From: Candidatus Binatus soli
GTDB lineage: Bacteria > Desulfobacterota > Binatia > Binatales > Binataceae
Assembly (NCBI GenBank): GCA_002479255.1
Contig: DLMJ01000037.1
Span: forward strand, 62,001 to 126,000
DNA length: 64,000 nt
Reading direction: 5' to 3'
Below the pieces are notes generated by a model, which worked only from the letters and a program-made list of their open reading frames with translations, had not been told where the DNA came from and searched no databases. Position numbers and translations under genes: made by a program. The first letter of the stretch is position 1; every line of letters begins with the position of its first letter. This document shows positions 52,228 through 61,493 of this stretch, piece after piece.

Positions 52228-54627
52228 TCAGCCGTGAGGGTGGTCGTTCAGCTCTTTCAGCATCTGGCGAACTTGTGGATTCCCCGGCTCGAGCTCATCG
52301 AGGCGCTGCGCATAGGTCAGCGCTTTAGCGTGATCGCCGGCCTGTTCCAGGAAGTTTGCCAGCGCGGCGAGTGATTCGCGGTCGTAAGGATGCGCTTTGA
52401 TCGAGCGCTCGAGCGTCTCGATTGCAGCGCGAGTCTGGCCAGCACCGTTTAACGCGATCGCATACACGTAAACATAACGGGCATTGCCCGGTTCGATGCG
52501 CGCGGCAGCCGCCAGCAGGTCGAGCGCTTGCACACTGCGCTTCTGACGCACCATCAACAGACCGAGCGCGTGTTCAAGCGACGCGTCGTTTGGCGAACGA
52601 CTGATGGCGTCCTTGAGCACGCGTTCACCCTCTTTATCCCGGTTCTGTGCGCGATAAAGATCAGCGAGGTTCACCGCCGCAGGCGCAAAACCCGGCTCGA
52701 GCGATAATGCGGTTTTGAGTTCCGCCTCCGCCTTGTCGAAGTGATTCTGCCTGGCATACAGCAATCCCAGATTCAGATGCGGCTCGGGACGGTCCGCGTT
52801 CAATTGCTGTGCGCTGATGTACTCATCGGTGGCGCGGCTAAAAGCGGTGGCAACATCTGCTGGAAAGTTGTCCGCGGGCAACCCAGCGATCACTTCTGCC
52901 ACTTCGATCCGCACGGCACGAATTCGATCGGAGAGAAGTGGCGCCAATGCATTTGCGCTGGCGCCCGGATCGGAGTTTGACAGAGCGTGGGCGGCAGCGC
53001 GTCTCACCAGCGCCGAATCGTCGGTGACTCCGGCACGAACCGCCGCGTCGGTCGGAGGCGGAGCGTAGTTGGCGAGCATGGAAAGCGCAGTGGCGCGAGC
53101 GATAGCCGGCTGCTCACGATCCGCGATCAGTCGTTCGAGCGATTGCTGTGCCCCGGGTGCGCCGGCTGACCCGCCATCCAGTGTCTCAGCAAAACGCTGA
53201 AACCCCTGGGCCGCATGCCCATACCACTTGTCCACGGAATCCAACGCCCACTGGGCCGACTTGTCCGTGTGGCAATTGTTGCACGCGTTGGGAGTGCCGA
53301 GCTTTACCGACAGGTCGGGGCGCGGAATGCGGATGCTGTGATCTCGACGCGGATCGACAACCATGTATGTGCGCGTTGGCATGTGGCATTCGACGCATCG
53401 AGCGCCGGCCGATCCGATTTTGTGGAAATGATGTTTCGGCGAATCGTACTTTTGTGCGGAATGGCACTGCATACAAATGTTGTTGGCGATGGCGCGAATT
53501 TTGCCACTGTGCGGTTCGTGGCAATCGCTGCAGGTCACGCCGGCATGGAACATCCGGCTCTGGATAAAAGAGCCGTATTCGTAGTCCTCCTCCTTTATCT
53601 GCCCATCCGGGTAGTAGAGGTCCTGCTCGAGAAGCGCCACGCGATAGTCATCTCCCGCCGGCTGGCTGTGCACGTAGTCCTCGTGAATCTCGCCGCGCCG
53701 CGAATGGCATCGCGCACACATCTGAATCTCCCGCTGTGACCGACGCGGCGAGCTTCGACGCGCGTTACCGGTCGCGCGATCGATCCGCCATGCAACGCCT
53801 TTGCGTTCGTCAAGCGCGATCGTCAGACCCTCGGTTGTGTCGAATTTCTTCCAATCACCCTTCTTCTTCGCCCACACCACATGATTGGAACCGGGACCGT
53901 GGCAGGCCTCGCACGACACATCGATCTCCGAGTAGGAGGTGGAAAAGGTGCGAGTACGAGCGTCGTAGTTCTTGTGCAGGTTGGTCGAATGGCAATCGGC
54001 ACACATGTAATTCCAGTTCTGATCGATACCGGTCCAATGCCGAGAGTCCTCATATGTGATCTTCTCGCCGGGATACAGAGCGAACCACCGCTGTCCCCCG
54101 CGCTCGGATGGGCGGCTGTCCCACGCGATCCCGAGCGCTTGCAAGCGTCCGCCGGGCATGGCGATAAGAAATTGCTGCAGCGGATATATGCCGAACGTGT
54201 ATTTGATTTCGTAATCATGAAGTGCCCCATCCGGACCATCGGTGCGCACCATGAACTTCGGGCCACTCCGAAAGAAAGTTGAAGTGATGCCGTTGTTGTT
54301 GAAGCTGGCGTGGTTGAAATCGCCCAACACCGTGGGATTTGATGCCGGCTGCATAGCCAGTTGGTGATGCGAACCCAGCCAGCGAACATTTTCCTGCTCG
54401 TGACAGGTCACGCATTGGTTGGCTCCAACGAATTTCACGCCGAGCATCGAGAGTGTTGTCAACGGAAGTGCCGGACGCACGGATTTACGCATCCATCGCG
54501 TCAGGAAGACGACGGCGACGACGGTTGCGATCGCTATAGGGAGGAGCCAAGCGCGAGTCCGCGACGCGGTCGGTCCGCTTCCAGATCGGTTCGCCGGTTT
54601 TTTTCGGGCCTTTTTTTTCTTACTCAA
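52228..54627 (-). CDS. Membrane-anchored octahaem cytochrome c fused to HEAT-like and TPR repeats
   Basis: 799 aa. One N-terminal anchor (residues 26-43), then eight CxxCH haem motifs: 72-76, 209-213, 239-243, 304-308, 366-370, 385-389, 411-415 and 449-453. Residues about 480-590 are HEAT-like (ATALSMLANYAPPPTDAAVRAGVTDDSALVRRAAAHAL) and about 600-795 are TPRs (YARQNHFDKAEAELKTALSLEPGFAPAAVNLADLY). The cytochrome part resembles the cytochrome c554/multihaem family of electron carriers. Electron donor and acceptor unknown. Confidence 0.92.
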   Translation of the reverse strand: MSKKKKARKKPANRSGSGPTASRTRAWLLPIAIATVVAVVFLTRWMRKSVRPALPLTTLSMLGVKFVGANQCVTCHEQENVRWLGSHHQLAMQPASNPTVLGDFNHASFNNNGITSTFFRSGPKFMVRTDGPDGALHDYEIKYTFGIYPLQQFLIAMPGGRLQALGIAWDSRPSERGGQRWFALYPGEKITYEDSRHWTGIDQNWNYMCADCHSTNLHKNYDARTRTFSTSYSEIDVSCEACHGPGSNHVVWAKKKGDWKKFDTTEGLTIALDERKGVAWRIDRATGNARRSSPRRSQREIQMCARCHSRRGEIHEDYVHSQPAGDDYRVALLEQDLYYPDGQIKEEDYEYGSFIQSRMFHAGVTCSDCHEPHSGKIRAIANNICMQCHSAQKYDSPKHHFHKIGSAGARCVECHMPTRTYMVVDPRRDHSIRIPRPDLSVKLGTPNACNNCHTDKSAQWALDSVDKWYGHAAQGFQRFAETLDGGSAGAPGAQQSLERLIADREQPAIARATALSMLANYAPPPTDAAVRAGVTDDSALVRRAAAHALSNSDPGASANALAPLLSDRIRAVRIEVAEVIAGLPADNFPADVATAFSRATDEYISAQQLNADRPEPHLNLGLLYARQNHFDKAEAELKTALSLEPGFAPAAVNLADLYRAQNRDKEGERVLKDAISRSPNDASLEHALGLLMVRQKRSVQALDLLAAAARIEPGNARYVYVYAIALNGAGQTRAAIETLERSIKAHPYDRESLAALANFLEQAGDHAKALTYAQRLDELEPGNPQVRQMLKELNDHPHG

Positions 54628-54853
54628 CGGTCGACTCTCGAAAACGAGTCTCGGAAGCCGGTAATCGGCAGTTCTCGCAATGGGAAGTATAGAGATCCGA
54701 ACGTATCGCTTGAATCATCAATGGGGCTGCCATGCGTCGTCATTTTACGTGCGAACGCCATTTGTGCCGCAGATAACCACAGTCCAATTGCTCTATGCCG
54801 TCAATGATTTGTAGTATTTCGACAGATCTTGCAGCGAACGCCTGGGAGGAAGG

Positions 54854-55561
54854 ATGGCAACCGCAAAGACTCGCGTTGGACCTCAAAGCGGCAGCGCGGA
54901 AGACGGCGAGGACATCAAAACTGTTAAGACGACCGGACCCATCAGGGTCGCAATAATCGAAGATAACGAGCGGGTGCGGCAGGCCCTTTTCTTCCAACTC
55001 AGCACTGCCGGCTTTGAGGTCACTCCTCACTGCTGCGCTGAGGAACTTCTCGATGCCGTTGATGCGAAGGAATTTGATTGTGTCGTGGCGGACATTTACC
55101 TGCCGAGAATGAATGGGCTTCAGCTTCAGGAGGAACTCAACCGCACGGTTCCCTACGCATCGATCGTTTTCATCACCGGTCACGGCGATCTGTCGCTCGG
55201 AATGCAGGCGATGAGGAGAGGCGCCGTGGATTTCCTCGAAAAGCCGGTTGACGATCAAGCTCTGTTGAGCTCGATAGCACGCGGCGCCGATCTTTCGCGC
55301 AGACGGCGCGCTGAACAATTGCAGCGGATCGAACTTGAAGACCTCCAGCGCTCTCTGACCTCCCGCGAACGCGAAGTTTTCGGCCTGGTAACCGACGGTT
55401 TGCTGAACAAACAAGTCGGCACCGAATTGGGAACAACCGAACGGACCGTGAAGGCGCATCGCGCAAGTGTAATGAGCAAAATGGGCGCCGGCTCACTCGC
55501 CGACCTAGTGCGCATGGCTGGAAGCCTCGGGATTCACGCCGTTCGAACGCTGCCCTCTTGA
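54854..55561 (+). CDS. FixJ/NarL-type response regulator
   Basis: 235 aa. Receiver domain (residues about 33-150) with EDNERVRQ acidic pair, phospho-acceptor aspartate in VVADIYLPRMNG, threonine in FITGHGD and lysine in FLEKPVDD. LuxR-type HTH (about 170-230): LTSREREVFGLVTDGLLNKQVGTELGTTERTVKAHRASVMSKM. Best candidate in the window to bind the twin palindromes. It converges with the histidine kinase gene, six bases apart, and diverges from the cytochrome gene. Confidence 0.92.
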   Translation: MATAKTRVGPQSGSAEDGEDIKTVKTTGPIRVAIIEDNERVRQALFFQLSTAGFEVTPHCCAEELLDAVDAKEFDCVVADIYLPRMNGLQLQEELNRTVPYASIVFITGHGDLSLGMQAMRRGAVDFLEKPVDDQALLSSIARGADLSRRRRAEQLQRIELEDLQRSLTSREREVFGLVTDGLLNKQVGTELGTTERTVKAHRASVMSKMGAGSLADLVRMAGSLGIHAVRTLPS

Positions 55562-55567
55562 GTTCGA

Positions 55568-56914
55568 TCAACCCGCGCTTCTCGACGCGCTGGCGCGTTT
55601 CCCTTCGGCAACCGGAAGCGTGAAGGTGAACGTGGCGCCGCGGTCGGGATTTGGCGTCGACCAGATTGCGCCGCCGTGACTCTCTACTATCGATCGGGTG
55701 ACGAGTAAGCCCAATCCCATACCTTCGCTCTTGGTCGTAACAAATGGCTCGAACAGCCGGTTCGCGACGGCAGGGTCAACACCCGCGCCGCTATCGCTTA
55801 CGCTTACGCCGACCCATCCGGTCTTCTCCGGAGCGACCTTGATTGTTACGCCGCGTCGATCAGATTTGGCCTCTGCGATCGCATCGAAGGCGTTCATGAG
55901 CAGATTCAGTACGCACTGCTGCAGCTCGATGCTATCGCCGATGACTCGATCCACGGAAGGCGATACCTCGATCTGCACTGAGATCTTCCGAACCGCGGCC
56001 TCGCCGGCAGTAAGCTTCACCACTTCGTTGACCAGGGCGCCGATGTCGATTGCGGTTTTGTGCTCCACGTGTTTCTTGAACATGAACCGGATGCGCCGAA
56101 CGATTTCAGCCGCTCGGTTGGTGTCTTCAATCGCATTGTTAACCGCCTCCAAGGCCATAGCGGGCTGCGGATTTCCTTTCGTCAGCAGGCGCGCGAGACC
56201 TCCGAGGTTGCTCAGAATTGCGCCAAGGGGCTGGTTGATTTCGTGCGAAAGCGAGGCGACGAGTTCGCTCATCAAGTTACGGCGCGAAGCGGTCCTGAGT
56301 TCAGCGCGAGCTGCTCGCATTGCTGTGACTGACTGCTTGCGCTCGATCGCGCTTCCAAAGAGTCGCACCGCGAGGGCCAAGTGATCGAGCAGTTCAGGCG
56401 ACCATTCCCGAGGCGAGCGGAACTTGCCGAAAGTCGCTGCTCCGATGACTTTGCCACCGGCCCACATTGGGATCGCCGCAGAAGCCTTGGGTCCATATCG
56501 CTCTACGAAGCGCCTCACATCCGCCAGTTCAACCGGTATATCGCTTGGACGCGAGAACATAAGATGATTGCCCGCCATGATCCAGTCGGCGGTCTTCGGA
56601 AAGAACTTGCCCGGATCATAATGCCGAGGAAAAGGCGGAGAATTCGCTCGAAGCCAGGTATGCGTCGTGCGTACCGGCTCGCCCGGCGCATCACGCTCAT
56701 ATACGGCGCTTCGGTCGAGACCCAGGGCTTGGCAGATATTGCCCAACCAGGATTCGATTTCGCGATCGACGGCGTCAGCCGGCGCCCGCGCCATTGCCGC
56801 CGATAGTTCGACCACCAGCGACTCGAAGCGATCAAGCTCGCGCCGTTCGCGACCGACGCGCGCGGCCCTAGTACGCTTTGGCTCGATTGTGCCGATCGTC
56901 GTTGGTCGTCGCAT
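55568..56914 (-). CDS. GAF-domain sensor histidine kinase
   Basis: 448 aa from ATG 56914. GAF-like sensor (residues about 25-185), then HisKA with the phospho-histidine in SLSHEINQPLGAIL, N box QQCVLNLLMNAFDAI, G boxes GVSVSDSGAGV and GMGLGLLVTRSIVESHGG. No membrane segment, so it senses a cytoplasmic ligand. The HEINQPLGA form is that of FixL/NodV-like kinases, which pair with FixJ-type regulators such as the neighbour at 54.9 kb. Confidence 0.92.
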   Translation of the reverse strand: MRRPTTIGTIEPKRTRAARVGRERRELDRFESLVVELSAAMARAPADAVDREIESWLGNICQALGLDRSAVYERDAPGEPVRTTHTWLRANSPPFPRHYDPGKFFPKTADWIMAGNHLMFSRPSDIPVELADVRRFVERYGPKASAAIPMWAGGKVIGAATFGKFRSPREWSPELLDHLALAVRLFGSAIERKQSVTAMRAARAELRTASRRNLMSELVASLSHEINQPLGAILSNLGGLARLLTKGNPQPAMALEAVNNAIEDTNRAAEIVRRIRFMFKKHVEHKTAIDIGALVNEVVKLTAGEAAVRKISVQIEVSPSVDRVIGDSIELQQCVLNLLMNAFDAIAEAKSDRRGVTIKVAPEKTGWVGVSVSDSGAGVDPAVANRLFEPFVTTKSEGMGLGLLVTRSIVESHGGAIWSTPNPDRGATFTFTLPVAEGKRASASRSAG

Positions 56915-57071
56915 CAGCGAAACCTGCGCATGGGGGTTGGATCTCCGCGACTGGTGCGGCGGAATGCAGATTCGACCCTCGCTGCGGACCATACAATAGG
57001 GAGTCGCATTGAAGCGAGCGTGGCGCGCTAATGAGAAGAACTACTTGCTGGTATAGCGCGTTTGGTAGCGC

Positions 57072-57464
57072 TTAGTGCAGCAAGCTCGACTGGTTCGGCA
57101 ACGCCTTCCGAATCGCCCGTAGCAAGGTTTTTTCGTCGAAGGGCTTCAGCAAGCTCGCAACGGGGTTCGCGTCGCGCATCATTTTCTTGGTCTGCTGATC
57201 ATCGCGGCCACTTATCAGGATCGTCGGCAAGCGCCGGCCTGACTCAACCATCCTCCGGCATAGTTCAATTCCGCTCATTCCCGGCATGTAGACGTCCAAC
57301 AGCAGGCACGCGTCGCCAGTTGGGAACTCGCTCGCCAGGAACTCTTCCGCGCTTGGAAAGTCCAACACGTTGAATCCCAAAATCTGCAGCTGCGTTCGCA
57401 GCGCGCGGCGGACAGACGCGTCGTCATCTACCACAATGACTGTGGCCGTCGATTCTTTAAACAA
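57072..57464 (-). CDS. Single-domain response regulator (receiver only)
   Basis: 130 aa. IVVDDDASVRRAL acidic residues, LLLDVYMPGMSG phospho-acceptor, ISGRDD and LLKPFDEK. No output domain follows, so it probably acts as a phosphate relay or sink, or by protein contact. It is transcribed ahead of the histidine kinase gene, with a 157-base gap. Confidence 0.88.
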   Translation of the reverse strand: MFKESTATVIVVDDDASVRRALRTQLQILGFNVLDFPSAEEFLASEFPTGDACLLLDVYMPGMSGIELCRRMVESGRRLPTILISGRDDQQTKKMMRDANPVASLLKPFDEKTLLRAIRKALPNQSSLLH

Positions 57465-57488
57465 CTAACGATACCAACTGCGCGGGAG

Positions 57489-57513
57489 AATGGTGCGGAT
57501 CATCCGCACCATT
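57489..57513. promoter_or_regulatory. 25-base perfect palindrome upstream of the receiver gene
   Basis: AATGGTGCGGA (57489-57499) and TCCGCACCATT (57503-57513) around TCA: an 11-bp stem. It is 25 bases before the receiver start codon, between it and the 18-bp operator. Either a second operator or an RNA hairpin in the leader. Confidence 0.6.
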
Positions 57514-57554
57514 GCTCGCAAGCATACTGTGCATCGCGCGGCGGCCGTTCGGCC

Positions 57555-57572
57555 ATTGTACCAAAGTACAAT
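57555..57572. promoter_or_regulatory. 18-bp palindromic operator, copy 2
   Basis: ATTGTACCAAAGTACAAT, identical to 52205-52222, in the divergent region between the receiver gene (start 57464) and the rightward gene set (start 57748). TGCATCG lies 25 bases to its left, as at the other copy (24 bases). Confidence 0.74.
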
Positions 57573-57747
57573 ATCGCTGCCCGGAAAAAGGGACCAAGCT
57601 TCACCCGTCATCGAGTTGCGCGAACACACTCCAGGCAAGAGCCGGTTGTCCGGCATTGCAGTGCGCCGATTCACAACGCAGCGATGAGAAGAAATAGTCC
57701 AAGGAGAGACTGAACTAGCGGGAGCCAACATTATGAAGGAGATCGTG

Positions 57748-58494
57748 ATGAACAACAGTTTGCGAAGGAAAATGCTGACCACTATGACCGCAACCGCGGC
57801 TCTCGCGGCGGTGCTGCTGGCTGCAGGATGCGCGACTACGGTCCAGAGCGCGCCAGCGGCAGAGAAGGCGCTCGAGGCGGGCGGCCCATTGCCTTCTTCG
57901 GTTACGGGATTTCTCGGCCCCGATGCGTCCAAGCTGGCTCCCGGGCCAGAGGGTGGCGCCGCGCTGGCCTGGATAAGTCCCGACGCTCAATGGAGCAGCT
58001 ACACCAAGATACAGCTTGTGCCGGTTGAGTTCTGGGCCGCTGCCGATTCGAAGGTGTCGCAAGCGGATCAACAAACGTTAACCACATACTTCTACAACGC
58101 GCTGCAGACCAACCTTTCCAAGAGTTTCACCCTTGTCGAACAGCCGGGACCCGGCGTTATGACCTTGCGGGTGGCGCTGATGGACGCGACGACTGCAGTC
58201 CCGGCACTTCGCACCATCTCTGTAATTATCCCGCAAGTGAAAGTCATCAACGTTGCCCAATCGATGGTTACCGGCAGCTATGCGTTCGTTGGTTCGGCCG
58301 AGGCCGAGATGAAGGCCACCGATTCGGTCACCGGCGCGTTGCTGGCCGAAGCAGTCGATCAGCGTGCGGGCGGCATCGGAATGAAGGGGGCAGCGTCATT
58401 CCAATGGGGCGACGCGCAGAACGCGATGGACTATTGGGCGCAGAAAATCCCAAATCGCATCTTGCAACTGCAGGGGAAACCCGCGCAGAGCTAA
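57748..58494 (+). CDS. DUF3313 lipoprotein
   Basis: 248 aa from ATG 57748; AAGGAG six bases upstream decides this over ATG 57733. Lipobox LAAGC near residue 27. Domain parts: TGFLGPDASKLAPGPEGGAALAWISPDAQWSSYTKIQLVPVEFWA and LRVALMDATTAVP. DUF3313 is an uncharacterised outer-membrane lipoprotein family. First gene of the rightward set. Confidence 0.86.
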   Translation: MNNSLRRKMLTTMTATAALAAVLLAAGCATTVQSAPAAEKALEAGGPLPSSVTGFLGPDASKLAPGPEGGAALAWISPDAQWSSYTKIQLVPVEFWAAADSKVSQADQQTLTTYFYNALQTNLSKSFTLVEQPGPGVMTLRVALMDATTAVPALRTISVIIPQVKVINVAQSMVTGSYAFVGSAEAEMKATDSVTGALLAEAVDQRAGGIGMKGAASFQWGDAQNAMDYWAQKIPNRILQLQGKPAQS

Positions 58495-58531
58495 GAGAAG
58501 ACGAAAAACCAAATGCAGCAGGAGCGTTCAA

Positions 58532-60178
58532 ATGCTTAGTCGGAAAAGGACACACTTCAGTATCGCGCTCATGATGGGCGCAATCATAGGCTTGTCGGTC
58601 GCACAAGCGGCGTGGGCTCAGGACAAGAAGCCTAACATTCTCGTCATCATGGGCGACGATATCGGCTGGTCCAACATCGGCGCTTACCACCAGGGTCTCA
58701 TGTATTCGACGACTCCGAATCTGGACAAGTTGGCCACCGAGGGCATGCGCTTCACTGACTACTACGCGGAGCCGAGCTGCACCGCCGGTCGCGCCAACTT
58801 CATCACCGGGGAACTGCCGATCCGCACCGGCATGACCACGGTCGGCCAAGCCGGCGCCACAGTCGGTATACCCGACCAGGCGCCGACGATTGCTACCGCG
58901 CTGAAGGCGATGGGTTATGAAACCGGCCAGTTCGGCAAGAACCATCTGGGCGATCTGAATCAGTTCCTGCCGACCGTGCACGGGTTCGACGAGTATTTCG
59001 GCTATCTCTATCACCTCGACGCGATGGAGGACCCGTTCTGGCACTCCTATCCGGCAGGACTCAAAGATGTCGTCGGACCGCGCAACCTGATCCACAGCTT
59101 CGCCACCACGACCGACGATCCGACCGTGCAGCCGCGCTGGGGCAAGATAGGCAAGCAGCGGATCGTGGATGAGGGGCCGCTGCCGCCGCATCCCATGCCC
59201 GGCATCAAGTACAACATGGAGACGGTTGACGAGGACATTCTCGACTACTCGGTGAAGTTCATCGACAAGGCCAAGGCGGACGGCAAGCCGTTCTTCTTGT
59301 GGGTCAATCCCACCCGCGCGCACATCGTTTCGCACCTGTCGCCGAAATATGCCGCCAAATTGAACGGGCAGAACGGCTGGTATCTGGAAGAAGGCGTCAT
59401 GTCCCAGCTCGACGACGTCGTCGGCGGTATCCTGGCCAAGCTGAAGGCCGACGGTCTCGACAACAACACGATCGTCGTGTTCACCACCGACAACGGCGCG
59501 GAGAACTTTACATGGCCAGATGGCGGCAACACGCCCTTCGCCGCCGGCAAGGGAACGATCATGGAAGGCGGCATGCGTGTGCCGATGATCGTTTGCTGGC
59601 CCGGCCACGTCCCGGCTGGAAAGGTCGAGAACGGCATCATGTCCGGTCTGGACTTCTTCCCGACCCTGCTCGCCGCCGCCGGCGATCCTAGCATCAAGGA
59701 CGAGTTGCTGAAGGGCAAGCAGTTGGGCAACACGACCTACAAGGTACATCTCGACGGTTACAACCAGTTGGACCTGCTGACCGCTAAGGGACCGTCCAAC
59801 CGACATGAAGTCTTCTATTTCGCCGAAGGCACCCTGGGCGCCGTCCGTATTGATGACTGGAAATTCCGATTGATCGATCAGCCCGATGGATGGACTGGGA
59901 GCACTGTACATCTGGATATGCCGCTCCTAACCAATCTCCGGCTCGATCCATTCGAGCGGATGGGGATCTGGAAGGGCAACATGGGTTCCGCCTACTACAT
60001 GCCGGATTTCTACATCCACGAGTTCTGGCGTTTCGTCTTCCTGCAGCAGGAGGTCGCCAAAGAAGCGCAGACCTTTATCGCGTTCCCGCCGATGCAACGC
60101 GGAGCGAGTTTCAATCTCGAAGCACTCAAGGCAGAACTTCAGGCACGGATCGCGGCGATGAAAAGAGGGACGGAATAA
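58532..60178 (+). CDS. Periplasmic arylsulfatase, second copy
   Basis: 548 aa, ATG 58532 with AGGAG seven bases upstream. Signal peptide to about residue 30. PNILVIMGDDIGWSNIG metal site, modification motif SCTAGRANFITGE with C83 (C-x-A-x-R), and FTTDNGAEN. It differs from the 46.7-kb enzyme in length, in the alanine of the motif and in lacking the sandwich domain, so the two likely act on different or successive substrates. Confidence 0.94.
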   Translation: MLSRKRTHFSIALMMGAIIGLSVAQAAWAQDKKPNILVIMGDDIGWSNIGAYHQGLMYSTTPNLDKLATEGMRFTDYYAEPSCTAGRANFITGELPIRTGMTTVGQAGATVGIPDQAPTIATALKAMGYETGQFGKNHLGDLNQFLPTVHGFDEYFGYLYHLDAMEDPFWHSYPAGLKDVVGPRNLIHSFATTTDDPTVQPRWGKIGKQRIVDEGPLPPHPMPGIKYNMETVDEDILDYSVKFIDKAKADGKPFFLWVNPTRAHIVSHLSPKYAAKLNGQNGWYLEEGVMSQLDDVVGGILAKLKADGLDNNTIVVFTTDNGAENFTWPDGGNTPFAAGKGTIMEGGMRVPMIVCWPGHVPAGKVENGIMSGLDFFPTLLAAAGDPSIKDELLKGKQLGNTTYKVHLDGYNQLDLLTAKGPSNRHEVFYFAEGTLGAVRIDDWKFRLIDQPDGWTGSTVHLDMPLLTNLRLDPFERMGIWKGNMGSAYYMPDFYIHEFWRFVFLQQEVAKEAQTFIAFPPMQRGASFNLEALKAELQARIAAMKRGTE

Positions 60179-60246
60179 CCCGATGAGCTTGGCGTCGCCG
60201 GCTGCGGCACGCAAGACATATGAAAAAGTGATTGGAGGTAGGTTCA

Positions 60247-60549
60247 ATGGTAAATAGAAACTCAGGAACTAAGGCAGAACAAATGGCAAAGCGGATGGTT
60301 TTAGCGATCGCAGTGATGGGCATGGTGGGGTTTGGTGGATGCTCGTCGTCCACTCCTCCGCCGGCCCAGGATGCGGCAATGAAAAGGACCGAGTTGCATT
60401 TCGATCTCAATAAGTGCGAGCCGCTCGAAGCGGGTTTGTACAAGTGTCCCGCTTCTGACAAAGCCATATGCAACCCCGATTACAATGGCCAGGCCGAATG
60501 TGTCCGAATCGGACCGAAGGGCAGCGTCTTCGTCCAGAGCGGATACTAG
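60247..60549 (+). CDS. Small lipoprotein (100 aa)
   Basis: 100 aa from ATG 60247, with GGAGG eight bases upstream. Hydrophobic segment then lipobox GFGGCSS near residue 33. The mature part has four further cysteines (KCEPLEAGLYKCPASDKAICNPDYNGQAECVR) and may form two disulfides. Not recognised as a named family. Confidence 0.78.
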   Translation: MVNRNSGTKAEQMAKRMVLAIAVMGMVGFGGCSSSTPPPAQDAAMKRTELHFDLNKCEPLEAGLYKCPASDKAICNPDYNGQAECVRIGPKGSVFVQSGY

Positions 60550-60571
60550 CGGGGGCGCGATGGCTGTGGCT

Positions 60572-60605
60572 TGAGCCCGTGGCCCTCCAACGGCTCAGGC
60601 CACGG
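60572..60605 (+). promoter_or_regulatory. Two mutually exclusive hairpins between lipoprotein and periplasmic-protein genes
   Basis: TGAGCC (60572-60577) can pair with GGCTCA (60592-60597), or CCGTGGCC (60577-60584) with GGCCACGG (60598-60605). The arms interlock so that both cannot form fully, as in attenuators. No T-run follows. Confidence 0.4.
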
Positions 60606-60662
60606 TAACGGTATCGGTAGGAGCGAGTGCGCCGACCCGGCGCTGATGGAGCAAGGAACCTG

Positions 60663-61424
60663 ATGGGAAAGTTTATAACCATATCGCTCGGCTTTTTGCT
60701 GCTGGTTTCAGGGGCTGCGCGCGCGCAAGGTGTCGTGCTGCCTCTGCCTCCGGAAGATCAGCAAAATATAACCGCCCAGCTTGGGCCAGGCGTGGTGGGC
60801 ATCGCGTTGCCGAGCCAACCTATCGCGGACCCCTCCGTCTACTTCCCGCTTCAAGAGAAGTCACAGCAGTACCAGGTCGTCGCCGGCCCCCACGCGGGGA
60901 CCACGCAGACGCTTGGACTTTGGAAGGCCAGGCGCCCAGGCGGGAAAAAGGCCTGGCGGTTTCAGCTCACGCCCTCGCTCGCCGGCTTCATGCGCGAGAC
61001 GCCAGAGGGCGACATCATAATGGCCGCTCTCACCGACTCCGGCGAGGGCGTGGTGGTCGTCACCACGCCTGCTAATCCGTTCGTGCCCAAGGGCATGCAA
61101 CCGGGAGAGACGCGAACATACACGCAACAAGTTTCAGTAAACTATCTGGACGACCCGAGCGACCAGAGATACTCCGGATCTATCAACGGCACCTACACCT
61201 ACATCGGTACTTACCAAGTGACGGTACCGGCCGGCACTTTCCCGGCGGTCCTGTTCCGCGTCAAGTGCGAGGGCAAAGTTGGTCCGGCCCATACGCAGAA
61301 CATTGGCTACAATTTTTTTGCACCTGGCGTAGGCATGGTCGCGATGATCCTGGAGGAAGACGTGACGGCCTTCTGGCTGTTCAACATCGATAGCACCACC
61401 GGCAAGGTGCTGATGTCGAAATAA
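60663..61424 (+). CDS. Periplasmic protein, function unknown
   Basis: 253 aa from ATG 60663. Signal peptide MGKFITISLGFLLLVSGAARAQ. The mature protein is beta-rich with repeated Tyr/Gly motifs (YSGSINGTYTYIGTYQVTVPAGTFPAVLFRVKCEGKVG), which resembles DUF3108-like or lipocalin-like barrels; not assigned. Within the rightward sulfatase set. Confidence 0.72.
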   Translation: MGKFITISLGFLLLVSGAARAQGVVLPLPPEDQQNITAQLGPGVVGIALPSQPIADPSVYFPLQEKSQQYQVVAGPHAGTTQTLGLWKARRPGGKKAWRFQLTPSLAGFMRETPEGDIIMAALTDSGEGVVVVTTPANPFVPKGMQPGETRTYTQQVSVNYLDDPSDQRYSGSINGTYTYIGTYQVTVPAGTFPAVLFRVKCEGKVGPAHTQNIGYNFFAPGVGMVAMILEEDVTAFWLFNIDSTTGKVLMSK

Positions 61425-61493
61425 ATTCTCCGGTGTAGCGAACTAGCGTCGTTGGCCAGCTTTGGCAGCGAGCCGCGATGAATGTGAGGCGCC

